DNA of 64,000 nt from an uncultured Draconibacterium sp. (GCF_963675065.1 NZ_OY775906.1:1094001-1158000); one strand, 5' to 3'. Positions 54,210-63,696 are shown, counted from the first letter of the stretch. The notes: generated by a model not told the origin, from the sequence alone. Numbers and translations: made by a program.

Positions 54210-55061
54210 ATGCAGGCACTATCATTTAACGATTTAAAAGACAAAGTATGCGTAATTACCGGTGGTGCAGGAGTTTTGGGTACCGCCATGGTAAAAGCAA
54301 TTGCATCGGTTGGCACCAAAATCGCCATCGCCGATATTAACAAAGAGGTAGCCGATAAAGTTGCTTCGGAAATTGCGGCAGAATCTGGTGCAGAAGTGAT
54401 TGGTGTTGCAGCCAATGTGCTTGATAAAGAATCGCTTGAGTTTGCCAAAACTGAGATAAACAAACGATTGGGGCCAATTGACATTTTAATAAACGGTGCC
54501 GGCGGAAACAGCCCGCAGGCAACAACAAAGGTGGAAACCATTACCGAGGAAAACATCGATAACCTTGAAGACACTTTTTATGGCTTGCAAATGGAAGGTT
54601 TCGACAAGGTTTTTGCCCTGAATTTTAAAGGAACATTGCTACCAACAATGGTTTTTACCCGCGATATGCTTGAAAGTAGAAAAGGTGTTGTGCTCAATGT
54701 TTCATCAATGAATTCGTATAAACCGTTGACCAAAATTCCGGCTTATTCGGCCGCAAAAGCATCGATCAATAATTTTACAGAGTGGCTGTCGGTGCATCTT
54801 GCAAAAGTTGGCATCCGGGTAAATGCTATCGCTCCCGGATTTTTTATCACCCACCAGAACCGCTTTTTGGTAATGGATGAAAAAACAGGTAACTACTCTC
54901 CTCGCGGACAAAAAATTGTTGACAATACACCAATGGGGAAATTCGGTGAACCTGAAGATCTTCAGGGCGCAACACTTTTCCTGATCTCTGACATTTCAAA
55001 CTTTATTACCGGAATTGTTATCCCGGTTGACGGTGGATACAGTGCATTTGGTGGCGTTTAG
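54210..55061 (+). CDS. SDR-family oxidoreductase, D-mannonate oxidoreductase type
   Basis: 283 residues. Classical SDR: VITGGAGVLGTAM cofactor loop, ADINKE after beta-2 (Asp favours NAD+), NGAGGNSP, the catalytic Ser in NVSSMNSY, YSAAKAS (Tyr-x3-Lys) and NAIAPGFFIT. The longer NGAGGN insert and PVDGGYSAFGGV end resemble Bacteroidota SDR-type D-mannonate oxidoreductases (fructuronate reductases). It is coupled to the LacI-type gene and near a KDG kinase, so a hexuronate or hexonate step is likely. The substrate is inferred. Confidence 0.87.
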   Translation: MQALSFNDLKDKVCVITGGAGVLGTAMVKAIASVGTKIAIADINKEVADKVASEIAAESGAEVIGVAANVLDKESLEFAKTEINKRLGPIDILINGAGGNSPQATTKVETITEENIDNLEDTFYGLQMEGFDKVFALNFKGTLLPTMVFTRDMLESRKGVVLNVSSMNSYKPLTKIPAYSAAKASINNFTEWLSVHLAKVGIRVNAIAPGFFITHQNRFLVMDEKTGNYSPRGQKIVDNTPMGKFGEPEDLQGATLFLISDISNFITGIVIPVDGGYSAFGGV

Positions 55062-55212
55062 CGAGAGAATTTGAGTTAATACAGATCATTAAAAGCAGTT
55101 TGCTGGAGCAACACAATTAATTGTAGTATAAAAAATTAATAAATATGAAACGAACATGAATTTTCCTCATTCTCAATTCACAAACAAGAATGATTAAAAT
55201 TTATGTGAGTTC

Positions 55213-55243
55213 CTGAATGTATTTAAAATTTTTGAACATTCAG
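55213..55243. promoter_or_regulatory. Inverted repeat upstream of the sugar kinase
   Basis: CTGAATGT and ACATTCAG, perfect 8-base arms around 15 A+T-rich bases, 22 bases before the kinase start. Either an operator or a leader hairpin. Confidence 0.35.
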
Positions 55244-55264
55244 AAATCAAAAAATTTATAACAT

Positions 55265-56338
55265 ATGAAACTGAAACAAAATTGTAAATATGCCATGCTG
55301 GTTCCAACAAGTATGGGAACACGCATTACACCAGAAAACGGACAACCGGTTCACTCAAGCGATAAATTCACACTTTACGTTACCAGTGCCGAGACCAATG
55401 TTGCAAGCATCTCATCGTACCTGGGATTGCCGGTTAAAGTGTTGACTACATTTGTAAAAGATAGTCCTATTGCAAAACTTATTCAGAGCAATTTAAAATC
55501 CCGGCACATGGACTACGAGGGTCCGGAGGTGGAACAAGGGAATCCGTGGGGTTACCGCCACCAGATAAATATTGCCGACAGTGGATACGGCAGCCGCGGA
55601 CCACGCGTATTTAACGACCGCGCCGGTGAAGTTGGCCGTACATTAAATGTTAAGGACTTCGATCTGGAACGGATTTTCGGAGAAGAAGGTGTGCAACTCG
55701 TACACCTGTCAGGATTAATTGGTGCACTCTCGCCCGAAACTACACAGTTCTGCCTTGAAGTAGCAAGAGTCGCAAAAAAACACGGTACTAAAATTTCGTT
55801 TGACCTGAATTACCGGGCTTCTTTCTGGAAAGGCCGCGAAGAACAACTTCGTAAAGACTTTACCGAGATTGCATCGGTTTCTGATATTCTTATCGGCAAC
55901 GAAGAAGATTTCCAATTGTGTTTTGGAATTGAAGGTCCTGCTGCCGGTGGTGAAGGACTAAATGCTAAGATCGACGGTTTTAAAGGACTTATTACCCGCG
56001 TAAAAGAAACCTTTCCAAACGCATCGGTTTTTGCAACTACCTTACGAGAAGTTATCAGCGTAAACGAACACCATTGGGGAGCGATTATGCTGGAAGGCGA
56101 TAACTGGCATGTAGTTGAACCACGTACCATCCACGTACTCGACCGTATTGGTGGTGGCGATGGTTTTGTTGGCGGAATGCTGTATGGTATTTTAAAAGAC
56201 TGGGAACCTGAAAAATGGCCACAATTTGGCTGGGCAACCGGAGCATTGGCTACCACTTTTTTAACCGACTATGTACAACCTGCCGACGAAGAACAGGTTT
56301 GGAGCGTTTGGGGTGGTAATGCACGTGTTAAACGCTAA
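55265..56338 (+). CDS. kdgK: PfkB-family sugar kinase, probable 2-keto-3-deoxygluconate kinase
   Basis: 357 residues, ribokinase fold. Features: SAETNVASISSYLGLPV near the substrate lid, HLSGLIGALSPET, SFDLNYRASFW (the KDG-kinase-like FD-N-R segment), NEEDF, and the C-terminal DRIGGGDGFVGGML with the catalytic-base Asp and anion hole. In KDG kinases this phosphorylates 2-keto-3-deoxygluconate to KDPG for an aldolase. The aldolase and mannonate dehydratase are not in this window. The gene leads the LarA/Gfo-Idh set, with a 203-base leader. Confidence 0.85.
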   Translation: MKLKQNCKYAMLVPTSMGTRITPENGQPVHSSDKFTLYVTSAETNVASISSYLGLPVKVLTTFVKDSPIAKLIQSNLKSRHMDYEGPEVEQGNPWGYRHQINIADSGYGSRGPRVFNDRAGEVGRTLNVKDFDLERIFGEEGVQLVHLSGLIGALSPETTQFCLEVARVAKKHGTKISFDLNYRASFWKGREEQLRKDFTEIASVSDILIGNEEDFQLCFGIEGPAAGGEGLNAKIDGFKGLITRVKETFPNASVFATTLREVISVNEHHWGAIMLEGDNWHVVEPRTIHVLDRIGGGDGFVGGMLYGILKDWEPEKWPQFGWATGALATTFLTDYVQPADEEQVWSVWGGNARVKR

Positions 56339-56363
56339 TCATTTTATAAATAAATTAGATCTG

Positions 56364-57650
56364 ATGATATATTTCGAAAAAGGTTCAACCGAAACAGCCC
56401 TCAGTGCTGAAGACTTGAAAAATGGTCTTTTTGAAGCCTTCGAAAAAATGGGAGCCAAACAAAAGGTTTTGGCTGTTCCTCCCGATTACACGCGTCTCCC
56501 CTCGCGTGCGGGCGAGCTCACCGAATTTACATGGGAGTATTTTGGTGAAAGATTAACCGACGTACTTCCGGCATTGGGAACGCACACGCCTATGACGATG
56601 GAGCAAATCAGCCACATGTTTGGGAAAATGCCAACTGAACTAATTCGCGAACACGACTGGCGAAACGATGTGATTACGCTGGGCACCGTTCCTGCTGAAT
56701 TTGTCAAAGAAGTTTCGGAAGGAGCTGTTGATTATTCATGGCCGGCACAGGTAAACAAAATTCTGGTTGAAGGCAATTACGATCTGATTCTATCAATTGG
56801 TCAGGTTGTTCCGCACGAAGTTGTTGGAATGGCCAATTACAACAAAAATATATTTGTAGGTACCGGTGGTGCCGAGGGCATCAACAAAAGCCACTACATT
56901 GGCGCTGCATATGGTATGGAACGTATGATGGGCCGTGCCGATACACCTGTACGGAAGATTTTTAATTATGCCTCCGAACATTTTTCAAACCACCTGCCTA
57001 TCGTTTATGTGCAAACGGTGGTTGGCTTAAACCAGGACGGCAAACTACAAACTTACGGGCTGTTTATTGGCGACGATTTTGAAGTTTTTGATAAAGCGGC
57101 AAAACTTTCGCTGGAAGTAAACTTCGAAATGGTAGAAAAACCAATCAAAAAAGCTGTGGTTTGGCTCGATCCTACCGAATTTAAAAGTACCTGGCTGGGT
57201 AACAAAAGTATCTATCGTACGCGCATGGCCTTGGCCGATGGTGCCGAGTTGATTGTTTTGGCTCCGGCCTTAAAAGAATTTGGTGAAGACACGCAAATTG
57301 ATGCTCTCATCCGCAAATACGGATACTTTGGTACACCTCACACTTTAAAACTGGTAAAAGAAAACGAAGACCTGCAGAATAGCTTGGGAGCAGCAGCCCA
57401 CCTTATACATGGCTCGTCCGAAGGTCGTTTTAACATCACCTACTGCCCCGGAAAGAAAGAGGGCAATCTGACACAACAGGAAATCGAGAGTGTGGGTTTC
57501 AAATATGGAGATTACGATGATGTAACAGCCAAATATGATCCTGAAAAACTAAAAGACGGATTCAATACGATGGCCGATGGTGAAGAAATATTTTATATTT
57601 CGAATCCTGCAATTGGATTGTGGGCATACCGAGAACGCTTTGATTATTAG
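56364..57650 (+). CDS. larA: LarA-family nickel-pincer racemase/epimerase homologue
   Basis: 428 residues from ATG 56364; an upstream ATG at 56271 overlaps the kinase. N-terminal domain with VPPDYTRLPSRAGELT and LGTHTPMTMEQ. The mid-region VVPHEVVGMANYNKNIF and INKSHYIGAAYGME offers the Lys and His positions that hold the nickel-pincer nucleotide in LarA. Family members racemise or epimerise 2-hydroxyacids. Between a KDG kinase and an oxidoreductase, and near a mannonate-type SDR, a hexonate such as gluconate/mannonate is a reasonable substrate (inference). Cofactor genes larB/C/E are not in the window. Confidence 0.85.
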   Translation: MIYFEKGSTETALSAEDLKNGLFEAFEKMGAKQKVLAVPPDYTRLPSRAGELTEFTWEYFGERLTDVLPALGTHTPMTMEQISHMFGKMPTELIREHDWRNDVITLGTVPAEFVKEVSEGAVDYSWPAQVNKILVEGNYDLILSIGQVVPHEVVGMANYNKNIFVGTGGAEGINKSHYIGAAYGMERMMGRADTPVRKIFNYASEHFSNHLPIVYVQTVVGLNQDGKLQTYGLFIGDDFEVFDKAAKLSLEVNFEMVEKPIKKAVVWLDPTEFKSTWLGNKSIYRTRMALADGAELIVLAPALKEFGEDTQIDALIRKYGYFGTPHTLKLVKENEDLQNSLGAAAHLIHGSSEGRFNITYCPGKKEGNLTQQEIESVGFKYGDYDDVTAKYDPEKLKDGFNTMADGEEIFYISNPAIGLWAYRERFDY

Positions 57651-57664
57651 CAAAAAAGAATGGC

Positions 57665-58660
57665 ATGAAAAGCATCAATTGGGGAATAATCGGTGTTGGC
57701 AATGTAACTGAAGTTAAAAGTGGACCGGCTTTCTACAAGGTCGAAAACTCAAAACTGGTTGCCGTTATGCGCCGAAACAAGGAAAAGGCTGAAGATTATG
57801 CTCGTCGCCATAATGTTCCGAAATGGTACAGCGATGGTTCGGCATTGATCAACGATCCGGAAGTGGATGCTGTATATATTGCCACTCCTCCCGATACCCA
57901 TGCATCGTACGCCATTGAAGCGTTAAAAGCCGGGAAACCGGTTTACGTTGAAAAACCCATGGCGCGCAATTATGCCGAATGTTTAGAGATGCTTAAAGTT
58001 TCAGAGGAAACAAAAACTCCGTTGTGGGTGGCTTACTACCGACGAACTTTACCTGCGTTTTTGAAAGTGAAAGAACTGGTAGAGAATGGCAGTATTGGCA
58101 AGCCATTAATGGTGAATATTAAACTCTACAAACAAGCTCCCGAAGCCAACCAAAGACCGGAAGAAATGCACTGGCACGTATTTCCGGAGATTGCCGGTGG
58201 CGGACATTTTTTCGATCTGGCATCACACCAACTGGATTACCTTGATTTTGTATTTGGAAAGATCACCGAGGTAAAAGGACAAGCTGTTAATCAGGCGGGC
58301 CTCTACCCTGCTGAAGATACCGTTACAGGAGTCTGGACACACGAATCAGGAGTTGTCGGAACCGGAAGCTGGTGTTTTGTTGTTGATGAAAACTCGGAGG
58401 AAGATTATATTCAAATTATTGGAGAAAAAGGCGAAATTTGTTTGCCTTGTTTCAGCCATGGTGATGTTATTATAAAAAACCAAAAAGGAACAGAAAAGCT
58501 AAGTTTTGATAATCCGCAGCACATCTCGCAAAACCTCGTTAAACAACTTGTCAATGAATTACTGGGAAATGGTAAGTGTGTGAGCACCGGCGAATCGGCA
58601 GCACGCACCAATTGGGTACTTGATGAGATGGTAAAAGATTATTATTCTGAACCACAATAG
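57665..58660 (+). CDS. Gfo/Idh/MocA-family oxidoreductase
   Basis: 331 residues, cytosolic. Rossmann start WGIIGVGNVTEVKSGPAF, the YIATPPDTHASYA strand, VEKPMA (EKP motif) and the catalytic-domain GGGHFFDLASHQLDYLDF with His and Asp. NAD(P)-dependent enzymes of this type oxidise or reduce sugars and inositols. It follows the larA homologue by 14 bases, so the two probably act on one pathway. Substrate unknown. Confidence 0.92.
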   Translation: MKSINWGIIGVGNVTEVKSGPAFYKVENSKLVAVMRRNKEKAEDYARRHNVPKWYSDGSALINDPEVDAVYIATPPDTHASYAIEALKAGKPVYVEKPMARNYAECLEMLKVSEETKTPLWVAYYRRTLPAFLKVKELVENGSIGKPLMVNIKLYKQAPEANQRPEEMHWHVFPEIAGGGHFFDLASHQLDYLDFVFGKITEVKGQAVNQAGLYPAEDTVTGVWTHESGVVGTGSWCFVVDENSEEDYIQIIGEKGEICLPCFSHGDVIIKNQKGTEKLSFDNPQHISQNLVKQLVNELLGNGKCVSTGESAARTNWVLDEMVKDYYSEPQ

Positions 58661-58681
58661 GCACATTAGAACACAATAGTT

Positions 58682-59095
58682 ATGATGACTCAAAAAATAG
58701 TAAATGCTATAACATATGACATAATTGGATGTGCGATTGAAGTTCACAAAGAATTGGGACCAGGACTTCTGGAAAGTGTATATGAAAAATGTCTTGCTCA
58801 CGTTATACAAGAAAATGGGATGAAAGTTGAGTGCCAGAAAGCCGTCCCCGTCAAGTTTAGAGGATTAACAATAGACGCTGATTTAAGATTCGACATACTG
58901 GTAGAAGATTTAGTTGTTGTTGAATTGAAAGCTGTTCAAGACTTACTTCCCATACATGAAGCGCAACTACTAACTTATCTGAAACTTCTTGAAAAGCCGA
59001 AAGGAATATTGATAAATTTTAATTGTACTAATATTTATAAAGAAGGACAAAAAACATTCGTAACAGAACATTTTAGGAAGCTACCGAAAGAATAA
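58682..59095 (+). CDS. GxxExxY protein (PD-(D/E)XK-like small protein)
   Basis: 137 residues. It contains the defining GPGLLESVYEKCL motif, followed by a nuclease-like core: the Asp of LRFDILVED and the E-x-K of VVELKAV, then a helix with HEAQLLTYLKLL. This small family is common in Bacteroidota and cyanobacteria, often scattered or in rRNA insertions. Its biological role is not established. It interrupts the sugar-acid run, is more A+T-rich than its neighbours, and is followed by a tetranucleotide repeat, which suggests later insertion. Confidence 0.9.
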   Translation: MMTQKIVNAITYDIIGCAIEVHKELGPGLLESVYEKCLAHVIQENGMKVECQKAVPVKFRGLTIDADLRFDILVEDLVVVELKAVQDLLPIHEAQLLTYLKLLEKPKGILINFNCTNIYKEGQKTFVTEHFRKLPKE

Positions 59096-59289
59096 TGATA
59101 ATATCAAGCAATAATGAATTATTTTGAAAATATGCATATTACATTCTCTTTTATTGAAACATATAGACACAGTAAGTCATATTAAGATGAAGCTTTGTGT
59201 AAGTAGCCGTTGCTTTTCAAATTATTTCGTTAGTATAATAAGTAAGCGCCGCTAAATAACTACGTGATGCAATATGTAATAAAGAGACC

Positions 59290-59311
59290 AAATAAATAAA
59301 TAAATAAATAA
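59290..59311. repeat. AATA tetranucleotide repeat
   Basis: About five AATA units in a row, 48-70 bases upstream of the pdxB start. Slippage here could alter promoter spacing. Confidence 0.8.
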
Positions 59312-59359
59312 GAAACAAAACGACACTATTGATCCCTAATGTGTCTAATGTGGTGAAAA

Positions 59360-60490
59360 ATGAAGATTATTATTGACAATAAAATACCATACATAAAAGG
59401 TGCACTTGAACCCTTTGCCGAAGTTGTTTACCTTCCGGGAAATGAAACTACTGCCGAGGTTGCAAAAGATGCGGACGCAATTATTACACGAACAAGAACC
59501 ATTTGTAATGAGAAATTGCTTCGGGGTTCGAAAGTAAAATATATAGCTACCGCAACTATTGGTTTCGATCACATCGATATGGATTACTGCAAGCAAGCAG
59601 GAATTGAATGGACAAATGCGCCAGGATGTAACGCAGAGAGTGTTAATCAATACATTGCTTCTGCGTTGTGCTCATGGGCAATGCGCAAAAGAACCGATCT
59701 TACAGGATTAACAATCGGGATTGTTGGTGTAGGAAATGTTGGAAAACGCATTGAAAAAACCTGCAAAATTCTTGGAATGAATGTTCTGTTGAACGACCCT
59801 CCACGTGAACGAACAGAAGGAAGTAGCCAATTTGTTTCGCTGGAGACAATTCAAAACGAAGCCGACATTATTACCTTTCATGTTCCCTTAAACATGACCG
59901 GCGAAGATGCTACTTTTCATATGGTAAATGAAGACTTTCTGCAAAACCTCAGGAAAAATCCGTTAATAATAAATTCGTGTCGTGGAGAAGTTTGTGATTC
60001 AGAAGCCATCTACAACGCCATTGAAGCAAGTGATATCAAAGGTTTTATTGCCGATTGTTGGGAGAATGAACCGGATATAAACCTCGATTTGTTAAACCTT
60101 TGCGAATATGGCACACCGCACATTGCCGGCTATTCAAAAGACGGGAAAGCCAACGGAACAAAAATGAGCGTACAGGCCATTAGCCGTTTTTTTGATTTGG
60201 GCATCAACAATTGGGCACCAACTGATGTTGAACTACCGGCATCTACAACCATTGAAATTGATGGCAACCAACGCCGTGAATATTCGATTTTGGCAGAAGC
60301 CATTTTAAGCACTTACGACATTGAAAACGATGACGACGACCTTCGTGATTCACCGCTTAAGTTTGAACAATTGCGGGGTGATTATCCTGTTCGTCGGGAG
60401 TTTAATACGTATACCATCGAAGCAAAAAATATTGAAATAAAAACTTTGGAAAAACTGGAAGAGTTAGGATTTCAAATTAAAAACAAATAA
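59360..60490 (+). CDS. pdxB: Erythronate-4-phosphate dehydrogenase
   Basis: 376 residues, the PdxB length. D-2-hydroxyacid dehydrogenase architecture: IIDNKIPYIKGALEP at the N-terminus, the ATIGFDHIDMDYC and APGCNAESVNQYIASAL segments, nucleotide loop GIVGVGNVGKRI, INSCRGEVCDSEAI with the active-site Arg, DCWENEPDIN with Glu, and GTPHIAGYS with the catalytic His. The C-terminal extension is the PdxB dimerisation domain. It oxidises 4-phosphoerythronate in pyridoxal-phosphate synthesis. It lies 11 bases before gnd. Confidence 0.93.
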   Translation: MKIIIDNKIPYIKGALEPFAEVVYLPGNETTAEVAKDADAIITRTRTICNEKLLRGSKVKYIATATIGFDHIDMDYCKQAGIEWTNAPGCNAESVNQYIASALCSWAMRKRTDLTGLTIGIVGVGNVGKRIEKTCKILGMNVLLNDPPRERTEGSSQFVSLETIQNEADIITFHVPLNMTGEDATFHMVNEDFLQNLRKNPLIINSCRGEVCDSEAIYNAIEASDIKGFIADCWENEPDINLDLLNLCEYGTPHIAGYSKDGKANGTKMSVQAISRFFDLGINNWAPTDVELPASTTIEIDGNQRREYSILAEAILSTYDIENDDDDLRDSPLKFEQLRGDYPVRREFNTYTIEAKNIEIKTLEKLEELGFQIKNK

Positions 60491-60501
60491 TACGCAATAT
60501 C

Positions 60502-61956
60502 ATGAAGAAATTAGCAGACATTGGTTTGATCGGGTTAGCCGTGATGGGCGAAAACCTGGTATTAAACATGGAAAGCAAAGGCTACACCGTAGCCGTATAC
60601 AACCGCACGGTTGAGAAGGTTGACAAATTTGTAAATGGCAGAGGAGCCGGCAAAAATTTTATTGGAGCGCACTCAATTGAAGATTTTTGTGCCGCGTTGG
60701 AAAAGCCGCGTAAAGTAATGATGCTGGTAAAAGCCGGTCAACCGGTTGATGACTTTATCGATATGGTTATCCCCCATCTTGAGCCGGGAGATATTATTAT
60801 TGATGGCGGTAATTCACATTTCCCCGATACTATTCGTCGTACAAAATATGTGGAAAGTAAAGGATTATTATACATCGGAACGGGAGTTTCAGGTGGCGAA
60901 GAAGGTGCATTAAAAGGTCCGTCTATCATGCCGGGTGGATCGCCTGCTGCATGGCCGCATGTAAAAGAGATTTTCCAGGCCGTATCGGCAAAAGTTGAAA
61001 GTGGCGAAGCTTGTTGCGACTGGGTTGGAGAAGGCGGTGCCGGCCATTTTGTAAAAATGGTACACAACGGAATTGAATATGGCGATATGCAGATTATCAC
61101 CGAGGCCTACCAGTTAATGAAAGAATTGCTGGGAATGAGCAACGATGAAATGCACGAAGTATTCACAAAATGGAACGAAGGTATTTTAGATAGCTACCTG
61201 ATTGAAATAACACGCGACATTTTAGGTTATAAAGATGAAAACGGCGAGGAAACGGTGGAAATGATCCTTGACACAGCCGGACAAAAAGGAACCGGAAAAT
61301 GGACAGGTATTTCTGCACTTGATCTGGGTATTCCTTTAACCTTGATCGGCGAATCGGTTTTTGCCCGTTGTCTATCGGCCCAGAAAGATCTGCGTGTTCA
61401 GGCTTCAAAAGTAATTGAAGGCCCCAAACCGGAGTTTAAAGGCGACAAACAACAATTTATCGACGATATTGAAAGTGCATTGTTAGGTGCAAAAATAATT
61501 TCGTACGCACAAGGTTATAACCTGATGATGGAAGCTGCCAGCGAACATGGCTGGAACCTGAATTACGGAGGAATTGCCCTGATGTGGCGCGGTGGTTGTA
61601 TCATCCGTTCGGTTTTCCTTGCAGATATTAAGAAAGCATTTGATAACAATCCGGAGTTGCCAAACTTGCTACTCGATCCTTTCTTCAAACAAAAAGTTGA
61701 AGAAGCCCAGGCAGGCTGGCGTCGTGTTTGTGCAACAGCATTGGCAAACGGTATTCCTGTACCTGCACTAACTTCGGCACTGTGTTACTTCGATGGTTTC
61801 CGCAGCGAACGTTTACCTGCCAATTTATTGCAGGCACAACGCGATTATTTCGGAGCACATACCTACGAAAGAGTTGATAAACCACGTGGCGAATTTTTCC
61901 ACACCAACTGGACAGGCCGTGGTGGCAATACAGCATCGTCAACTTACAACGTATAA
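60502..61956 (+). CDS. gnd: 6-phosphogluconate dehydrogenase, decarboxylating
   Basis: 484 residues. GLIGLAVMGENLVLNMESKG NADP-binding start, YNRTVEK, then DGGNSHFPDTIRR, GVSGGEEGALKGPSIMPGG, and catalytic Lys in GGAGHFVKMVHNGIEYGDMQ. The all-helical C-terminal domain ends with the mobile-tail region DYFGAHTYERVD. It converts 6-phosphogluconate to ribulose-5-phosphate with NADPH. Placement beside the kinase and LarA homologue suggests gluconate-related catabolism in addition to the pentose-phosphate pathway. A terminator follows. Confidence 0.96.
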   Translation: MKKLADIGLIGLAVMGENLVLNMESKGYTVAVYNRTVEKVDKFVNGRGAGKNFIGAHSIEDFCAALEKPRKVMMLVKAGQPVDDFIDMVIPHLEPGDIIIDGGNSHFPDTIRRTKYVESKGLLYIGTGVSGGEEGALKGPSIMPGGSPAAWPHVKEIFQAVSAKVESGEACCDWVGEGGAGHFVKMVHNGIEYGDMQIITEAYQLMKELLGMSNDEMHEVFTKWNEGILDSYLIEITRDILGYKDENGEETVEMILDTAGQKGTGKWTGISALDLGIPLTLIGESVFARCLSAQKDLRVQASKVIEGPKPEFKGDKQQFIDDIESALLGAKIISYAQGYNLMMEAASEHGWNLNYGGIALMWRGGCIIRSVFLADIKKAFDNNPELPNLLLDPFFKQKVEEAQAGWRRVCATALANGIPVPALTSALCYFDGFRSERLPANLLQAQRDYFGAHTYERVDKPRGEFFHTNWTGRGGNTASSTYNV

Positions 61957-61971
61957 AGATTTTAATAGGAT

Positions 61972-62002
61972 AAAAAAAAGGAAGCAAATGCTTCCTTTTT
62001 TT
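61972..62002. terminator. Bidirectional terminator between gnd and the zinc dehydrogenase
   Basis: Stem with GGAAGC/GCTTCC core extended by A/T runs, 4-base loop, and T runs on both strands for the two convergent genes. Confidence 0.9.
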
Positions 62003-62007
62003 CTTTA

Positions 62008-63045
62008 TTAGAAATTTATCATTGCCTTTATTGCTCCAAATTTATACCCCTCAACCATATCGAAAGCCACCGGCGTTTCTTCCAGTGTAAATTCGTGCGT
62101 CACCATTTTTGAAACTTGCACCGTTCCGGAAATTACCAGATCAATGGCCTCTTCAACACAATGCTTTTGGCGGCGTACATTTATTACTGTTAATTCCTTT
62201 CGGCGCATTAAATCCATATCGAAAACATATTGCGCATCCGGCGGAATACCAACCAATACGAGTTTTCCTCCCGGTTTCAGAATTTTAATGGCATTATTTA
62301 CTGCTTCCTGTTCGCCACTGGCTTCAAAAACCACATCAAGCAATAGTTCTTCCTGTTTTTGCACTGCAGCTTCTACATCTTCATTCGTTGGATTAATTAA
62401 CCACGAAGCACCAATTTCATCGGCTTTACTCAAGCGGTAATCCAGTGGCTCAATAACTCCTACATTGTTTATATCGTCGGCCACCAATTTTAGCAGAATA
62501 CTCAAACCAATCGGACCGGCACCAAAAATACCGGCTGTTGTTTCTTTTTTCTGAATTTGAGCCAGCGTTACAGCATATACTCCAATCGAAAGTGGTTCAA
62601 TCAAAGCTGCCTGCCGGGCATTTAATTTACCGGTAACCGGGTAGCAGGTAAACGACGGCATAACAATGTACTCAGATAAACATCCTTCAATTTGTCCGGG
62701 GCAGCCTAAAAACTTATTATTCCGACACGTATGCGGGCGGCCGGCTAAACACTGATCGCAGGTGCCACAATGCACCGACGGATCAACAACCACCAGGTCG
62801 CCAACTTGTACATTTGTTACGGCTTTACCTGTTTCAACAATTACACCTGAGCACTCGTGCCCTACTTTAAACGGGTATTCAACTACCTGCGAGCCGATCT
62901 TTCCTTCCGAGTAATAATGTATATCTGATCCACAGACCCCAACGGTTAAGATTTTTATCTTAACATCGCTCTCGCCAGTTAACTCAGGATCAACTGTCTC
63001 GGTTAACTTCATCTGCCGGATACCGGTTAATACTACTGCTTTCAT
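62008..63045 (-). CDS. Zinc-dependent medium-chain alcohol dehydrogenase (polyol/sugar-acid type)
   Basis: 345 residues. Catalytic zinc site: Cys in VGVCGSDIHYY, and GHECSGVI. Structural zinc Cys cluster: CGTCDQCLAGRPHTC. Rossmann domain GIFGAGPIGLSILL. The pattern resembles sorbitol/xylitol or L-threonine-type dehydrogenases acting on secondary alcohols of sugars. Convergent with gnd, it may extend the sugar-acid pathway; the substrate is not determined. Confidence 0.93.
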   Translation of the reverse strand: MKAVVLTGIRQMKLTETVDPELTGESDVKIKILTVGVCGSDIHYYSEGKIGSQVVEYPFKVGHECSGVIVETGKAVTNVQVGDLVVVDPSVHCGTCDQCLAGRPHTCRNNKFLGCPGQIEGCLSEYIVMPSFTCYPVTGKLNARQAALIEPLSIGVYAVTLAQIQKKETTAGIFGAGPIGLSILLKLVADDINNVGVIEPLDYRLSKADEIGASWLINPTNEDVEAAVQKQEELLLDVVFEASGEQEAVNNAIKILKPGGKLVLVGIPPDAQYVFDMDLMRRKELTVINVRRQKHCVEEAIDLVISGTVQVSKMVTHEFTLEETPVAFDMVEGYKFGAIKAMINF

Positions 63046-63696
63046 TTTTTAAAGAATTAGCTATTTGCAAATTGAACACCGGCTTTGTTGCCGCTATTAA
63101 GATTTTTATTAAAAATACGATCTGGAACTATTCGTGCCAAATAAATAAGCACATAGTTTTATATTCTTAAGATATTGCCTGTACAGGTTCTATCGAATTA
63201 CTTGAATTTACATGAAATCCCCCAAATGAAAACATAGAAAAATGTAAAATAAATCAGCTTTTATAACATTAAAACTCAGCAAGAAATAATACAAAATGCT
63301 ACATTATTAAATGATGCTTTACACAACTATAAGAACATGATTTTTATCACCACATGTGCTTTATTTGCATTTTTCGAATAAATGGCCAATTTTTTCAAAA
63401 AAAACTAAAACTATTCTAAAACATATTGTCAATCTCAAAAAAACTGACAATCAAGACCATAAGCATTATAAATAAGACCTTTTTAACAAACATTAATTAA
63501 TTTTAAAAAATACTTAAGATTTAAATCATTTTTATACTATATTAGCGGTGCCTTATATGAATAAAACGATTTAGATACTTATTAGAACTACCTTTTCTCT
63601 ATTAGACCAATAAGTTTTCTGATCTAACTAAACTAGACTATGAACAATCGGGTTATCAACAAAAGATAACCCGCTTTTTTTTGGTAAAAATCAGAA
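63046..63696. other. 651-base gap with no protein gene
   Basis: A+T-rich region between two minus-strand genes. It holds a perfect 10-bp palindrome CCTGTACAGG at 63178-63187 and, at 63649-63682, a plus-strand terminator with no plus-strand gene before it. No ORF of convincing quality. Confidence 0.7.
63649..63682 (+). terminator. Orphan plus-strand terminator (possible small-RNA 3' end)
   Basis: Perfect stem CGGGTTATC / GATAACCCG with a 7-base loop, then C and eight T residues on the plus strand. The minus strand after the hairpin has no T run, so it does not suit the MATE gene ending at 63697. Confidence 0.75.

Noticed and set aside
56271..56363. Upstream ATG for the larA homologue inside the kinase gene
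   Set aside because: The 31 extra residues are a frame-shifted reading of the kinase C-terminus; the ATG at 56364 matches the family's N-terminus.
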